A stretch of 64,000 nt of DNA from Paracentrotus lividus (GCA_940671915.1 CALNVZ010003434.1:19188995-19252994), one strand, 5' to 3'. Counted from the stretch's first letter, positions 31,658-45,507 are shown. A program made the numbers and translations. The notes: generated by a model from the sequence alone, not told the origin.

Positions 31658-32465
31658 AGATACATCCAAGCACCTCATAATATCAACAAAATAGGCCCAA
31701 CCGAAAGAAATTATCACGATCATCGCCATCGTCGACACCTTGATTATCAATGCATCAGCATCATAGTATTGTGCCTGTCATTCAAACTGGGAGCAAATTT
31801 ATTACCTGAAAAAAAGGGCACAATGATGAAAAATTTATGACCGGATCATTAGTGTTTGCTCATTGTAAATTACGATTTTAACACGTTTCGTTGGACTAAC
31901 TTTATATTTTTCCCCAACAGGCTATAAAATCAAAGGTAGTATTAGCATAATGATATGGGGGGAAATATCTTACAATGAGATCATTTTCAGCAAAAGACCA
32001 TTGACAAACCATTGGAATAATATAACCAAATTTTTACAATTTTAAAGCTATAAAGAGTAATATGTTCATATCATATAATATCGCGGAGGAACAGGCAGAT
32101 AAGGTCATTTTCTACATCAAGAAATTATAAGGCATTCCGTAAAATGTTAAAACGTAATTCATTGATATAATTTTTGTTGACGGGGGGGGGGTATTTGGTG
32201 GATTGAGGGTTAGGGATTCATAGGTGATATGATATTTTCTCCGGCACAATTATTGTCCCTGGCTTTAATTCTTCGGAGATGTAGGTTGTAAAGATTGCAA
32301 TAGGGTTTTACGATAGGGTGGTTTAGGGTATAATGCGAGGTGGCGGGTTGACATTAGTCATTCGATAAATGTAGGACCTATGGAATCAATAGAGGAACAA
32401 TTGTCGCCGAAGCAAATGTCATGGGTTTTTAGTGGCTCCCTTTCTTTCTTTCCTTTTTTCCTTCT
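31658..32465. other. SLC22 intron, nothing recognised
   Basis: No coding signal or clear repeat; a G run at 32183-32191. Confidence 0.4.
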
Positions 32466-33013
32466 AGTGTTTCCCAGTTTTGCATGGGGATGAGGGGATT
32501 GATCATGCAAAACATGCAAAAAGAGCTCGACGTGCTAAATAAACCAACCCCGCTCCCGGCAAAATCATAATGGTTGCCGTTATATTTTTGTCTTTTTAAC
32601 TTTTTGTAACAGTAATTTGCTATAAAGCCTTTCTAGACTGAATTCGTTAATTCATGACATGCATGTACAGCAATGAAATGCGATTCTTTCAAAAATAAAA
32701 AAATTAATAGGGTACAATATATAACAAATCAGTCGCCAGTAGTGTTTCCCAGTTTTGCATGGGGATGAGTGATTGATCATGCAAAACATGCAAAAAGAGC
32801 TCGACGCGCTAAATAAAACAACCCCGCTCCCGGCAAAAACAAAATGGTTGCCGTTATATTTTTGTCTTTTTAACTTTTTGTAACAGTAATTTGCTATAAA
32901 GCCTTTATAGAATGAATTCGTTAATTCATGACATGCATGTACAGCAATGAAATGCGATTCTTTCAAAAATAAAAAATAAAATAATAGGGTACAATATATA
33001 ACAAATCAGTCGC
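32466..33013. repeat. Recent tandem duplication of ~275 bp
   Basis: 32466-32740 and 32741-33013 are nearly identical, starting AGTGTTTCCCAGTTTTGCAT and ending ATAACAAATCAGTCGCC. Differences are a handful of substitutions and short A-run length changes. It sits directly upstream of the most proximal SLC22 first exon's donor side, within the intron. Confidence 0.93.
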
Positions 33014-33136
33014 CCTTAATTTTTCAAGAAAAACGGGTTGCCCGAAAATTGACCATTCAAAATCATCAGAATTGGGGGTGGGGTGCGCTGGACCCCGCCC
33101 TCCCCACCCCTAGGTATTGCCTAAGCTGAAACTCAC

Positions 33137-33289
33137 CTTGCACCAGTGATCGGATTCACCCATTGCAAACACAATCGTAAGATCATCCCATGCGTCGGGC
33201 ACCACAAAGAGACAAATAAGAGCAAACACACGTCTCTGATAGGGACCGAACTCCCCCAAAATATGAAATATATCATCAAATTTCATCAT
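33137..33289 (-). CDS. SLC22 alternative first exon 1A (closest to exon 2)
   Basis: ATGATGAAATTTGATG start (33289; second ATG 33286); donor GTGAGT after AAG. Encodes 51 residues beginning MMKFDDIFHILGEFGPYQRR, TM1 with VFALICLFVVPDAW, and FAMGESDHWCK. The [DE]-x-G-x-[FW]-G-x-[FY]-Q segment is the SLC22 N-terminal signature; the final HWC enters the extracellular loop. The phase-0 donor joins exon 2 (CK|VPGW). It is intact. Conserved start and length (50-51 codons in all copies) fix the initiation codon. Confidence 0.88.
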
Positions 33290-33862
33290 TGAAGTTTGCA
33301 GTATGCACCTTTTCTTTCAATCTTGGAGATACAGTTATGTGTCAGGAAGTTTTGGATATATACTGCCAACCTTAAAAAGGCATCTGTGCACTGCCCGAGT
33401 TGTTCGATCTGGTGCCAAAGTCCACTGGATTATTATTGAAAACGAAGTTTATTGAGATCAGACCCACTGCGTCACAATAAAGCCAAGTCTTTCTTTAAAA
33501 ATGGGCACGGTATTTTGTTTACTTTCAACAAATTCTGAACAATACTTTTAAAGCATATTGTATTCAAATGTACGATTATCGGCATCAAGAATTTGAAAAT
33601 GGGGGGGGGGTGCATCCCTCAAAAATTATTTTTAAAAAATCGGAGAGCAAAATGTTTCCGATTTTGAAACGTACACATGGGCCGCGGAGTGTTTTTGAAA
33701 GTGCAGGGGCTGACCCACAAGTGTGGGGTTGAACAGGCTAAAAATCACAAATCTATGATCATTTTTGCTTTTTTGTACACGTTTGCTGACGAAAGTAGGA
33801 GGGGGGGCCGAAGCCCCCCCCCCTGGCCCCCGCTAAAAGTGGGGGTGCCGATACGCCGATAC

Positions 33863-34015
33863 CTGGCAACAGTGAACAGAGTTACCCATCGCAAAAACAG
33901 GTATAAGATCATCCCATGCTCCTGATATTGCAAAAATACAAAGAAGAGCGAATACACGTTTCTGATAGGGACCGAACTCCCCTAGAATAGAAAATATGTC
34001 ATCGATTCTCATCAT
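33863..34015 (-). CDS. SLC22 alternative first exon 1B
   Basis: 51 codons from ATG at 34015: MMRIDDIFSILGEFGPYQKR, VFALLCIFAISGAWDDLIPV, FAMGNSVHCCQ, then donor GTATCG. Closest to exon 1A (II-D-D-I-F, PYQ[RK]RVFAL). The otherwise invariant Trp of HWC is Cys here (HCC), and the donor GTATCG is weaker than GTGAGT, so this copy may be less used. The segment just downstream (33590-33860) is G-run-rich repeat. Confidence 0.85.
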
Positions 34016-34494
34016 GGATGGATGCTAGAGGGCCCTTTATCTGTCCCTTGGAGATATATTCAGGAGATGGATATAATACTCACAGCCTTAAAAAAAAACG
34101 AAAATGCGATTGCTCACTATTTGGGCTAAGTTGGTCGATTTAGTGCCAAATTACCCCCTTTTATTGTTGTGAACAAAGTCTATTGAGATCGCCCCTATCA
34201 CGTCACTATATAAAGTCATTTCATATTGTAATCGACATGATAATTATTTGTGATTTTAAAAATTTCAACACATTTTGAAATAATACGTAAAGAGCAAATT
34301 TCATTCGATTTGATCCGAGAAAAAAAAAATTGACATTCAAATGAAGTATCCCAAGATTTAAAATTAGGGGGGTCGTACATTCCTAAAAAAAATATACACG
34401 AAAAAGAGCGTGAGAGCAAAAACGTTGTCCTAATTTTACGACGGAAATGTGTGTCTATAGTGTTTTTGAAAATTGGGACGCCGCATCTTCTTAC

Positions 34495-34663
34495 CTGACA
34501 CCCAGTGATTCAGAGATCGTCTCATTGCCAAAAACTTAAAATAACCTACCACCATTGCTGTAACGGCGTAACACCCATATTATACAAACAATGAGTGTAC
34601 ACCGCGGGTCCTGATAGGGCGCAATCCCCGAGAGTATGGGTATAATGTTCGTTCGAAATGCAT
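34495..34663 (-). pseudogene. Noisy copy of SLC22 first exon 1C
   Basis: Alignable to 42728-42877 by eye but carrying about 19 extra bases scattered along it, so no frame survives. The donor TTACCTG (plus strand) is retained. Best read as sequencing error, not a gene. Confidence 0.8.
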
Positions 34664-35454
34664 TTTTGCATATTGAAATTTAGGCCCCGTTTCTCCCTGA
34701 AGATACTTTTCCTCTGCTATTGAATCCAATGAAAATTGCGCAATATTACCACCAGTCCGATGCCTATATCAAAGAATATGGTCAAGCCCTTTAAGAATCC
34801 AAACTTTTGTATATTTGTCAACGTAGTCGCAAAAACCATTATTTATTATAGTGTCGTTGATTAAAATTCTCTATTTTCGTATGTCACATAAATTTATTAA
34901 TTGTGTGTTAAACTGTTTCGATTGTTTATTGAAGGGAATCAAAATTGGAGAGGTGTGTGTGGGGTAGACAGGCAATGCCCTTCCAATAACTGTTTGCTTA
35001 AAGCATGCGATAGTGAATACTTTACAACTGATAACGAATTTTTGCAATTGTCAAGTTATACTAAAAATTTAAATTTCTTAGAAACTATAAGAATAACTGT
35101 CAACAAAATTGAATTCTAACCATCCGGAGTCGGAAAAAAATCCTTTGAGATATTTATTATAACTTATCATAATTCAATTCTTACACGATATACATGAGCT
35201 ATTGTTTTCAATAAGTTGAATATTTTGCTTGAATTTTTATCTGTTGTATTAAAAAATTCAGGGAAGTATCATTACACTGACCGACCTCGCGAACAATGTC
35301 AGCTCTTAAATTATCACCAATAATATATTCCGGGTGCATTTCTAACCGTTCATTTCATTCCATCCATTACACCATGTCCTGTGATTCAATTCATGCTCAA
35401 AGTAACGACTATAATATGAGTGATTCAATATGAATTATAACCATGAAGGGATTA

Positions 35455-38400
35455 GGTAGGGGAGCCTGGAATCTATTTGTAACAACTCTTTTTTCCAAAT
35501 TTGATCTGATCAACTTTATTATAGCATTAATGGGTACTTTGTAACACATAATAATTGTAACATTTAAGTTTTCTTTATTCAAAAGCTATGCCCTTACAGA
35601 TCCTAAAATTTAACAACAACATTAACCATAAGTCTGATTTAATAAACAATGACAATGCCTTGACTCACAGTTACATTATATTTTTCCACTTGCTATATGC
35701 ATGGTATGGGGTCTATTCAGTAGTTACGTGCTTTGTACGCGATGGCTTCCGCTGAATAGGTTCCCGCGGGCTAGGGTACTGGGGTCAATTAACGTATTAC
35801 TTATGCTTATTATACTATTAGCCCTGAGCAGTGGGTGACCCATGTTTGGAGAGATTTTTTGTTCTTAACTTTTGGTATTCATCGTTGAAATTTAGCAATC
35901 AATACAGCGCTAAGATATAATTTCTATAATAGATTGAAATGACAGCCATATCCTCAACCACATACTTTGGTTCCAGAAGTAAAACATTGGGCACTGTGAA
36001 AATAATACTTCTCTGCTCTCTAAAAATAAACGATCTTTCTGCTGTAGAAATTTCAACTGAACCGTTTCAAATCTTGTATACACTCTAACCAGCATGTGGT
36101 AGCGATGAATTGCACATTCCTCTGTTACACAGTCGTTAAGATTGTTAGCGTGTTTCTGCTTAGGGGATAGCAGCCTCTGTACAATGCCCCATGTTACCAA
36201 TCTGTCCCGCGGTCTCTCCCTCTTCCCTGACTATAGTTAAACACTGTTTTCCAGTGGTCCGTAGACAGGTCTTCAGATCGGGAGGGGCTCGTGATTGTAG
36301 AATTCAGTAAAAAATAAAAAAAAAAAAAAAAAAAAAAAAAAGATTAAATTATTCAAAATTAGTATGACTTAGAAAATAAAACGGCACAAACATACACACA
36401 CAGACACAAGTTTAACATGTATGTCAGAGTTTATCTTGTATTTATACTAGTGCCAACACAAAGGAATGCGCACTCCACAATACTTATTAATGCATTTGAG
36501 CCGAGGCTTACCAGCGCCAAAAATGAAATGAAATGAAAAAACAAAAAGAACCTTTAATGCCGATACGCCGAAACGCTAGTAGAGATGTAATAAACATAAA
36601 CTTTAAAAAAAAAAAAACACACACCACAAGAAACAGATTCATCCCCTTGAGAATTTAGGTGTCGGTGGATAATACTCATAATGTGTCCCCCCCCCCCCCC
36701 CCCTCGCTGTCCACGCTCTGACTTGTTTCTTAGACCAAGGAAGCCAATTACAATTACACATCTAATTAATCAATAATAGCAGAGCAAGAGCCACCGTACG
36801 TTGTTGAAAGTAGGGGGACTGGGCTGAAGCATGTGAGCTATATTAAATCTCACGACTGCACGGTCTTGTCATTACTCAGGGCGCGGATCTAGCTTTTTGC
36901 TATAACGGGTGGGGGCGTGTCACCCGGTAGCTGAAAATTTGTAGCTCAGGAATCTGCGAGGGCGCGTAAGCTCACCGAGGGCGGGGGCGAGCTTTCAATG
37001 GTTCGGCAACTTTTCATATTTGTACATTTTAAATGGCTCTGCACAATCTGGATTGCATACTTTCAGTCTTCATTTCTTACCAATTCTTTAAACCCCCTCC
37101 CCCCCTTTTTTTTGGGGGGAGCCCAAGACGGCGGTTTTAAAACCCCCCTAAAACCCCCCCCCCCCGCACGATCCGCCACGCTGATTCTACTAAAAAATAT
37201 CAGGGTGCGCACTGCAGACCCTCCAGTGCCAGCCCTCAAGTCAGCCAGTCATCTGGATCCTTCTGCACTCCCTGGGAGAAGGCAAAATTCATGCGTAATA
37301 CTCTCCCTCATTGCGCATTAATGGTTGCAGCCACTAGACTGTAGCTAGACTGTAGTTGTGATAAAACCCACAGATATTGATAATGCGAAAATGCCTCTTT
37401 AGGGCCTACTGCAATTCAATGGTTTGATTCTAATCACCATAGTAAACTTTATCTACGAGGCCGAGTGTCGTGAACAAGTTCAAAAGCATGCAGATATGAG
37501 TGAAAGTTGGGTTGATTATTATACCGCGCCGTCACACTGAGCTCGTTCCCTACTACGTCCTTGCAAAATTTTGCCGGGAACGAGCATATCTGTGATGTTA
37601 AAGTTGATGGAGCGTAGCAGACCATACTTTCTTACGAATACTGTTTAACGAACTCATCGTGACTAGCTCCAGTCGGCATTCCAAAAAGTGTTTAAAAAAA
37701 CCATCGTGACGGCGCCATCTCGATCCTAAAATTTAACGGGACAAGAGGTGGCAAACGTACCCTGAAACCCGAGAAGTATGGACGTACTTACAAACGAAAT
37801 TGCCCCGTACTTAAATCGTTCTAAAGATGTCGTGCGATAGGACGTCATACTAACAACGAGCATTGTATATTAACATGTAATACTTCAAGTCTCCTACAAA
37901 ATATAGCAACGTCTGATCCCACCGTGACAACGTTCACCTTAACGCACGGGTGAAGGACGTTACTTCCTCTGAACAAGGAAGACGCTACTCACGAACATTA
38001 CGTTTTCATAGTTTTAAACATGGAACGCCGGGATCATATGTCGTTAGATTTCCGTCACACTTCTGCAAGCTAGTTCCTCACTCTGCGTTCGGTCTGTCTA
38101 CGTCAGTTACTTGGAGAACGGAGCTCAATCAAGTACTACACACGTGGACCTGACACGACTCACAGCGATCAGCGTTCAGACCCCTAATCTACATCTCAGT
38201 ACAGACCGTGTTTACCACACTCAGTTTACGATCACCTTACGTAGCGAACGGCTGCCGAACGGAAAGCAGGATAACGGAATAGGTGCATTCCGATTTCTAT
38301 CCGTCCGCATGACCATAGTTTAAAAAAAAATCGCTTACTGGGGGTCGTCGGACTTCACCAGTTCTAAAATTACCATACGTAAGTGACAACGTCCACATTT

Positions 38401-39660
38401 AAACCAGCGTCTGTTATTAGACTTACTCTTCTGAACGAAATTGAAGAACGTACTCACGAACATGGATGAGCTTCTAACTTTGTGATATCTGTTTGGCTGC
38501 GCACCCATACAGGCATCTTGTCCTAAGTGACGGTGTTCGGACGTTCTGAACGAACCTCGGCCTTATCAGCATCCCCAGTTCCTATGCATTGAACGAGCCG
38601 TTGACCTTACCTCGGTATCTGAGATCATGCCGGTACAAGCGAATAACGATACGTCCACTCTATGGCACGCCCACGACATAAAGCACCTCGGCGCAATTGA
38701 AAGCTTCTCTCCACGCGTAACGGAGTAGAGCTTTATTTTTATGAACCCTGCCCTCACTACGTTACTCGTATTCAAAGACAAGTTATTCGTTTCAAAGTTT
38801 ATAGTAGTTATCCAAGCATCGGCCCCGACCCAAAGCCGGTCGCATCTTTTTTAAAAAAGTCCAAACACCTCGAGCAAGGACATACGTCTAAGTACCGAAA
38901 TGTTAGAACTGTGCTTATACGTAAGACGACCTCAGCAATGCGTACCAGACGATGCTGACGGCCCCACTTACAACCAGTCCAGCAGGGGATGTTATAATTA
39001 GTGGCTTGGGCAAGCATAAATTACATTTTTTCGACAAACGTTATGTCAAACAAACGTTACCTTCCCTATTACGTCAAATTAGTCGTAGAATCCAAAAATG
39101 ACAATGAATTTTATGTGTACGATGAGTCTGACGTCTGGCTACAAGTGCAAAAAACCGAATAGTGTATTGTGCCCAATTCTCGCTTCATCAACACACTTTA
39201 TAGGTATTAACCGCGTATTTAATCTTTGTTTCTTTATGGATTATTGTTGCGTCTAAAAACGCTAAAATCTGACGATAGCTTTAATCATGACCCTAATGTA
39301 CATACGTATGTGTATAGGTGTCTATTTAGTGATTGCAGATATGACATACACCTCGATATACTGAAACTAACTACCAAACTACACTAACAGTCAACTTACA
39401 GAAACAATTAATTCATGTTGGGGTTCTCCTGACACCCCAAAAGCGCAATACTAAATAATCAAAAGGTGGTTATATACTATATATAAGATCTTATAACTTG
39501 CTCGGCAGTAATAGTGCCATTTTTGGCGCCATATTTGGTTTTGCCACTTTTAGCACTGAAAGACGTCACTCGATCAAAAAAGATACCACATTTCAGTCTT
39601 CTACATCTGAAATGTTTACTAAAAAAAACAACAAAATAACAAACTCCCAACCCTAGCTCA
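35455..39660. repeat. Noisy counterparts of four TIR elements
   Basis: Corresponds in order to the elements at 43620, 44941, 45508 and 46553: GGAGCCTGGAATC-type start near 35460, GCGGATCTAGCTTTTTGC at 36892, CGTCACACTGAGCTCGTTCC at 37529 and GGCTTGGGCAAG near 39002. All are corrupted by insertions. Confidence 0.75.
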
Positions 39661-40047
39661 ATCCTATGGTGCAAGCGAAGCAAGTAGTGCCAGTCACTTG
39701 AAACATGCCTTCACAGGCTGTCTATCTGCTTGGTTTGTTTTCGTTTTGTTTGTTTGTGTTTTGTTTTTTTGTTTTTGTTTGGGGTTCTGTTTGTTTTGCG
39801 GGGGTTACAAATAAGTCTCCCGCAATATTAAATATATATACAAACCCAATCACCGAAGTTCAAGTTAGAACTGCAAAGCGCCAAAATCACAAGCACCTTC
39901 CCTTAAATCTCCGGGATATAGAGACTCCCCGCCATCAGCTAACGCAAAAGATTATATATATATGTCCCCCCAAAATTGCCCACTTATTTGATAATTTCAA
40001 TTATTTAGTGTTATACTGCCGGTTACAATTTTAAAAATGAGTATACG

Positions 40048-40220
40048 CTACCGTGCTACCAGTGCGCCGGTCCATGACTACTGTGCCCATTGCGAAAAAC
40101 CTGCATCATAGTGCTCCATGCACGATGGTAATTATAATGACAAGACTAAGCAAAGTGCATATATTCTCCTTTGGTAGGGCCAAAAATCCCCAAGAGTTTT
40201 TAAGTAAGTTCAAATTTCAT
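40048..40220 (-). pseudogene. Noisy copy of SLC22 first exon 1D
   Basis: Matches 47624-47773 with about 23 extra bases; reading frame destroyed. Words such as TGACAAGACTAAGCAAAGTG against TGACAAGACAAGCAAGTG show the insertion pattern. Confidence 0.8.
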
Positions 40221-42662
40221 ACTGACTTGGTGGGCTGGGGAAATAGTACTATTCAACGCACTCGCATCAAAGTTTAACAAGTGAAATAGCGAGAAAGACC
40301 TCGCCTAAACATTTCTACAGGGGCAAGTTTTCACAATTTTAGCACTATTATTTTTATCCTCCATATATCATGACATGAAATCACAATTGTAATGAAATAA
40401 AACCCCAACAAAAAGTTCCGCAAATGGACTTTGGCCATGATAAACTTTTCCAGGTATGCATTAGAGTAGACTTCCCGTAGTTTTTGAACTAATGGATAGA
40501 TAATTATTGAGTATCCTATTTGCGATGCCGTTGTGTGTCATGCTTTCAATGCACAGAATGTCAAAATACATGGAGAAAAGTAAAACGTCAAGCATGTGCA
40601 AAACGCAATTTTATTGATCTGAAATTGAATTCCAAAAACTCAACTTTAGGGCCTTGAAACTCTTTTGAAGGTATTTTATCATTTTTATGAACTTTTAATG
40701 TATTACAAATCACCAAGTTCATTTATTCCTCTTTTAATAGCATCTGGTTCATGTATGCACAGAACCACCTGAATGAATAAGACAAGTTAGAAGTCAAAAT
40801 GTTGCAAATGACATGCCTATTGTATGACTGTTTTTGTCTATGCGAGTTATTCAATTTCGAAGTAATAACAATGCCATCTTCTCCGGCTCAACTTTTCACT
40901 TTTTACTTCGCGATATTTCGTGAATTATGCGATTCAGGCAATTGATTGTTACCCATTGCTAAATAGGAACATGCAATAAAAAGAAGAATAAATGAACTTC
41001 TCAATGCTAACAATAATGATCATGATAAAACCCTATTAAATCTATCGAGGTTTCAAAGTTGTGTTACAGAACAGATCTAAACTTGGACATTATCTTTTAC
41101 TTTTGCACTTACATTCAGCGGTATTTCATGGCAAGCGGTTCTGTGGAACCCAGGCATGAATCACCATAGGCAAATTAGGTAAATAAGACGCAATAAATGG
41201 CAACTTGACAATAGTATAAAAATTCCCAATAAAAAATAATGGTAAATATCCCACGAAATGTTATCGGCGTCTAAATTGGACGTTTGCGAACTTCAAATGT
41301 GATCAATAAAATGCATTTTGCAACAGATTGACTTTTTACTTTTTCCGCCAAATTCTGAATTTAAATATCTGTGCATGTGAAATTGCATGACTCAATCATT
41401 ACAAATATTATGACCTATCCAAATAAAAAGGATTGGGAATAAAATTATCTTGATCCTCAAGTAAATGAATTATCAAGGAAATAAGCTAAGCGTTACATAA
41501 AAACAGTTATCATGAACCCAAAAGTCGATTTTGCGGAACTTTCCCTTTTAGGAGGGTTCAGTTTCTACCCTTGACGCTCATTGATTGCTTTAATATTTGT
41601 AAATGTGAAAAAAGTGAAACAAGGGACTGCCATACCAAAGTTTTTAGGCTTGAGCGTATGACTCGTAACCGACAGGTCGCCCAATGGGGGACTTTCCTCA
41701 CTTTAATTTTCCTTCTTTTCAACCCTTCCTGTTCAAACAGGAATAAATTTCATATAATTACTTTTGGGCCCAATGTTTCATCTAAAAAAAATGATTATTG
41801 CTTACAAAACATAAGGCAAGGTTTTAAAGAAAGGAAAGAATCAGTTATCTTTCCGTCACAAATGTTGCCTATCCCTGATTTGTTAGGATACTTTGAAATC
41901 AACTGCAAAATCTTTTAAATAGGGCCGTTGGCGGCCCGGGGACAGGGTACTCCGTGCTAGTGCCATATTTTTGATTACCCCTATCTATTTCAGATTTACG
42001 GCTAATTTCCAATCAATAAGCTAAAGGCACTCCTAAGGAAGAAAATCTTTGCTTCTATGTTATTATATGCCACTTATCCAATTGACAGGAATTTCAAACA
42101 ATACAATCTTTTGAAATAATAATTTAGAATAACTCGAAAAAAAACCAAACACTATTCGTATTAACTGTTCCCTGAAGTATCCACTGAAATACGATCATGT
42201 AAGCTGCATATCCTCACGTTATCTAGACCCGCCGCATCCGCCTTCAGCGCCGCTGCATGACCACTTATACATATTATGGAACATCTCAGGAAAAACAAAA
42301 TATAAACAAAACAATGGCGCTTTGATCCCAAATCACGAGACCCAGCGAGACGTAAAACTACCTAGAAACACATTTTGTTAGCCGTAAGAGCCTTACGTCT
42401 GTTTGCGTAATTAAGATATGCGGTAAACTTTTGAGGAAAATCCGCTCCTAAAAAAAAAAAGTGATCAAATGTTAGCAATTTTCTTCCTTTACCGATAAAC
42501 AGCCCCTCTTAAAAAAAAACCAATAGCCCAGTTAAAACTCCAGTGCCAGACTGGAGTAGGTTTCGTGTCTATACCTTCTTGAGCATAAAACTTACCTATT
42601 CTTTCTTTTCTATATTTAACCCGTCTTAACTCGGCTCTACTATAAATCACACACATCACCCC

Positions 42663-42687
42663 NNNNNNNNNNNNNNNNNNNNNNNNN
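42663..42687. other. Assembly gap of exactly 25 N
   Basis: Second 25-N placeholder, exactly between the noisy and clean versions of the duplicated block. Confidence 0.95.
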
Positions 42688-42727
42688 GTCTATGAGTGGT
42701 TTTTGAAAATTGGGAGCCGATTCTTAC

Positions 42728-42877
42728 CTGACACCAGTGATCAGAGTCGCTCATTGCAAAAACTTGAAAATAACTACACCATGCTGACGGTAACACCAAT
42801 ATACAAACAAGAGTGTACACGCGGGTCTGATAGGGGCCGAATTCCCCGAGAGTATGGGATATGTCGTCGAAATGCAT
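42728..42877 (-). CDS. SLC22 alternative first exon 1C
   Basis: 50 codons: MHFDDISHTLGEFGPYQTRV, YTLVCILVLPSAWCSYFQVF, AMSDSDHWCQ; donor GTAAGA. The frame is open upstream, but the conserved length and the M-x-F-D-D start argue for this ATG. SDHWC groups it with 1A. Intact in this copy, corrupted at 34495-34663. Confidence 0.87.
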
Positions 42878-43619
42878 TTTTGATAGTTGAAATAGGCCCC
42901 GTTTCTCCCTGAAGATACTTTTCTCTGCTATGAACCAAATGAAAATGCGAATATACACCAGTCTTCCGATTGCAAGATCAAAAGAAATGGGTCAAGCCTT
43001 TAAGAATCCAAACTTTGGATATTGTCAACGTACGTCTGTAAAAACCATTTATTTTTTATTTAGTGCGTTGTAAAATCATATTTCATGTATGCATAACAAT
43101 TAAATGTGTGTTAAACGTTTCGATTGTTTATTGAAAGGGAATCAAAATTGGGAGGTGGGGTGGGTAGACAGGCAATGCCCTTCAATAATGTTGTAAAGCG
43201 TGCGAAAAGGATACTTTACAACTGATACGAATTTGTGCATTGTCATTATACAAAAATTAAATGTTTCTTAGAACTATAAGAAAACTGTCACAAAATGAAT
43301 TCAAACAATCCGGAGGGGAAAAAAAATCTTTTGAGATTTATAACTTATCATAATTCAATTTACACGAAACAGAGCTATTGTTTTCAATAAGTTGAATATT
43401 TTGTTGAATGATTTATCTGTGTATTAAAAATTCAGGGAAGTATTCATTACCAACTGACCGACCGCGAACAATGTCAGCTTTAAAATTACAAAATAATATT
43501 TGGGTGCATCTAACCGTTCATTCATTCATCCATACACCATGTCCTTTTGTGATCAATTCATGCTCAAAGTAACGACTATAATATGAGTGATTTCAATATT
43601 GAAATAAATGAAGGGATTG

Positions 43620-44342
43620 GTAGGGGAGACCGGGGACAATTGTAACACTTTTTTCCAAATTTGACTGATCAACTTTATTATAGCTAATGGGGCATTTGTA
43701 ACACATAAAATTGTAACATTTAGTTTTCTTTATCAAAGCTATGCCCTTTACAGATCCAAGATTTAAACAACATTAACCACATAAGCTGATTATAATAAAA
43801 CATGACAATGCTTGACTCAAGTTACATTATATTTTCCACTTGCTATATGCATGGTATGGGGTTATTGCAGTAGTTTACGTGCTCTGTACGGGCGATGGCT
43901 TCGCGCTGAATAGTCCCGGGGCTAGGTACGGGGCAAAGGTACTTACTTAATGCTATTGATACTATTGCCCCTGAGGTGGGTGACCATGTTTGGAGAGATT
44001 TTTTTTCTATCTTAACTTTGGTATTCATCGTTGAAATTTTAGCAAAATACAGGCCTAAGAATATAATTTCTAAATAGATGAAAATGACAGCCATAGCTCA
44101 ACCACATATTTGTCCAGAAGTAAAACATTGGGCACTGTGAAATAATACTTTCCTGCTCAAAAAACGATCTTTCTGCTGTAGAAAGTTCAACGAACCGTTA
44201 AATCTGTATACACTCTAACAGCATGTGGAGCGATGAAATGCACATCCTCTGTACACAGGTTAAGATTGTAGCGTGTTTCTGCTAGGGATAGGAGCCTCTG
44301 TTACAATTGCCCCATGTTACAATTGTCCCCGGTCTCCCCTAC
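43620..44342. mobile_element. TIR element 'taggggagaccggggacaat'
   Basis: Left end TAGGGGAGACCGGGGACAAT then TGTAACA; right end TGTTACAATTGTCCCCGGTCTCCCCTA, inverted. No transposase seen, about 720 bp. An internal partial terminus (TGTTACAATTGCCCC) sits just inside the right end. Confidence 0.85.
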
Positions 44343-44940
44343 TTAGTAGAACACTGTTCCAGTGGCGTAGACAGGTCTTCAGAGCTCGGGAGGGGCTTGA
44401 TTAGAATTCCATGCTTTAAAAAAAATAAAAATAAAAAAAAAAAAAAAAAAAAAATTATTCAAATTAGAGTGACTATAGAAAATAAAACGCACAAACATAC
44501 ACACACAGACACAAGTTATATGTATGTCAGAGTTATTTTATTTATTAGTGCCAACACAAAGGAATGCCACACAATATTATTTAATGCATTTGAGGCCGAG
44601 GCTACAGCGCCAAAATTGAAATGAAATGAAAAACAAAATAGAATTTAATGCCAGCGCGAAACGCTAGTAGAGATGTAATAAACATAAACTTTAAAAAAAA
44701 AAAACACACACACAAAAACAGATTCACCCCTGAGAATTTAGGGTGATTAATACATGAATGTCTCCCCCCTCCCCCCCTCGCTGTCCACGCTCTGTACTTG
44801 TTTTTCTTAGACAAGGAAGCCAGAGCAATTACACATAATATATCATTAATAGCAAGCAAGAGCCACCGTACGTTGTTGAAAGTAGGGGATGGGCTGAGCA
44901 TGTGAGTATATTAAATCACGACTGACGCGTTATTATCTAC

Positions 44941-45215
44941 AGGGGCGGATCTAGCTTTTTGCTAACGGGGGGGGGGTACCCGGAGTGAAAATTTGTAGCC
45001 AGGAACTGCGAGGGCGCGAAGCGCCCGAGGGGGGGGGGAGGTTTTCAATGGTACGGAACTTTTTCAATTTGACATTTGAAATGGTGCAATCTGATGCATA
45101 CTTTAGTCATCATTTCTACAATTCTTTAAACCCCCTCCCCCCCTTTTTTTTTGGGGGGGGAGCCCAAGAGGGGTTTTAAACCCCCTAACCCCCCCCCCCG
45201 CAGATCCGCCACTGA
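44941..45215. mobile_element. Short G-run foldback element 'ggggcggatctagc'
   Basis: Left AGGGGCGGATCTAGC then G run; right C run then GCAGATCCGCCACT. Internal GCGAGGGCGCGAAGCGCCCG resembles the GCGAAGC cores of the CUTA intron. Confidence 0.75.
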
Positions 45216-45507
45216 TCTACTAAAAATAAGGGGGCCTGCAGCCCCCAGTGCCAGCCCTCAAGTCAGCCCTCGGATCCTCGACCCCTGGGAGAAGGCAAAA
45301 ATGGTAATACTTGCCCTCATGTATGGTGAGCCACTAGACTGTAGCTAGACTGAGTTTGGATAAACCCATCAGATATGATAATGAAAATGCCTTTTAGGCC
45401 TACTGCATTCAATGGGTTTGATTCAATACCATAGAAATTTATCTACGAGGCCGTGTGTGAACAAGTTCAAAAGCATGCAGATGAGTTGAAAAGTTGGGTT
45501 TTTATTT

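Larger units (their letters stand above)
34440..42540. other. Error-rich duplicate of 42688-49720 (probable assembly artefact)
   Basis: This ~8.1-kb block repeats the ~7.0-kb block 42688-49720 in order from end to end, including two SLC22 first exons, five TIR elements and homopolymers. It differs by frequent one- to few-base insertions rather than substitutions. Exon 1C measures 169 bases here against 150 in the clean copy, and exon 1D 173 against 150. The 15% excess and random placement look like a raw long read placed beside its corrected version, with the 25-N gap at the junction. Confidence 0.85.
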
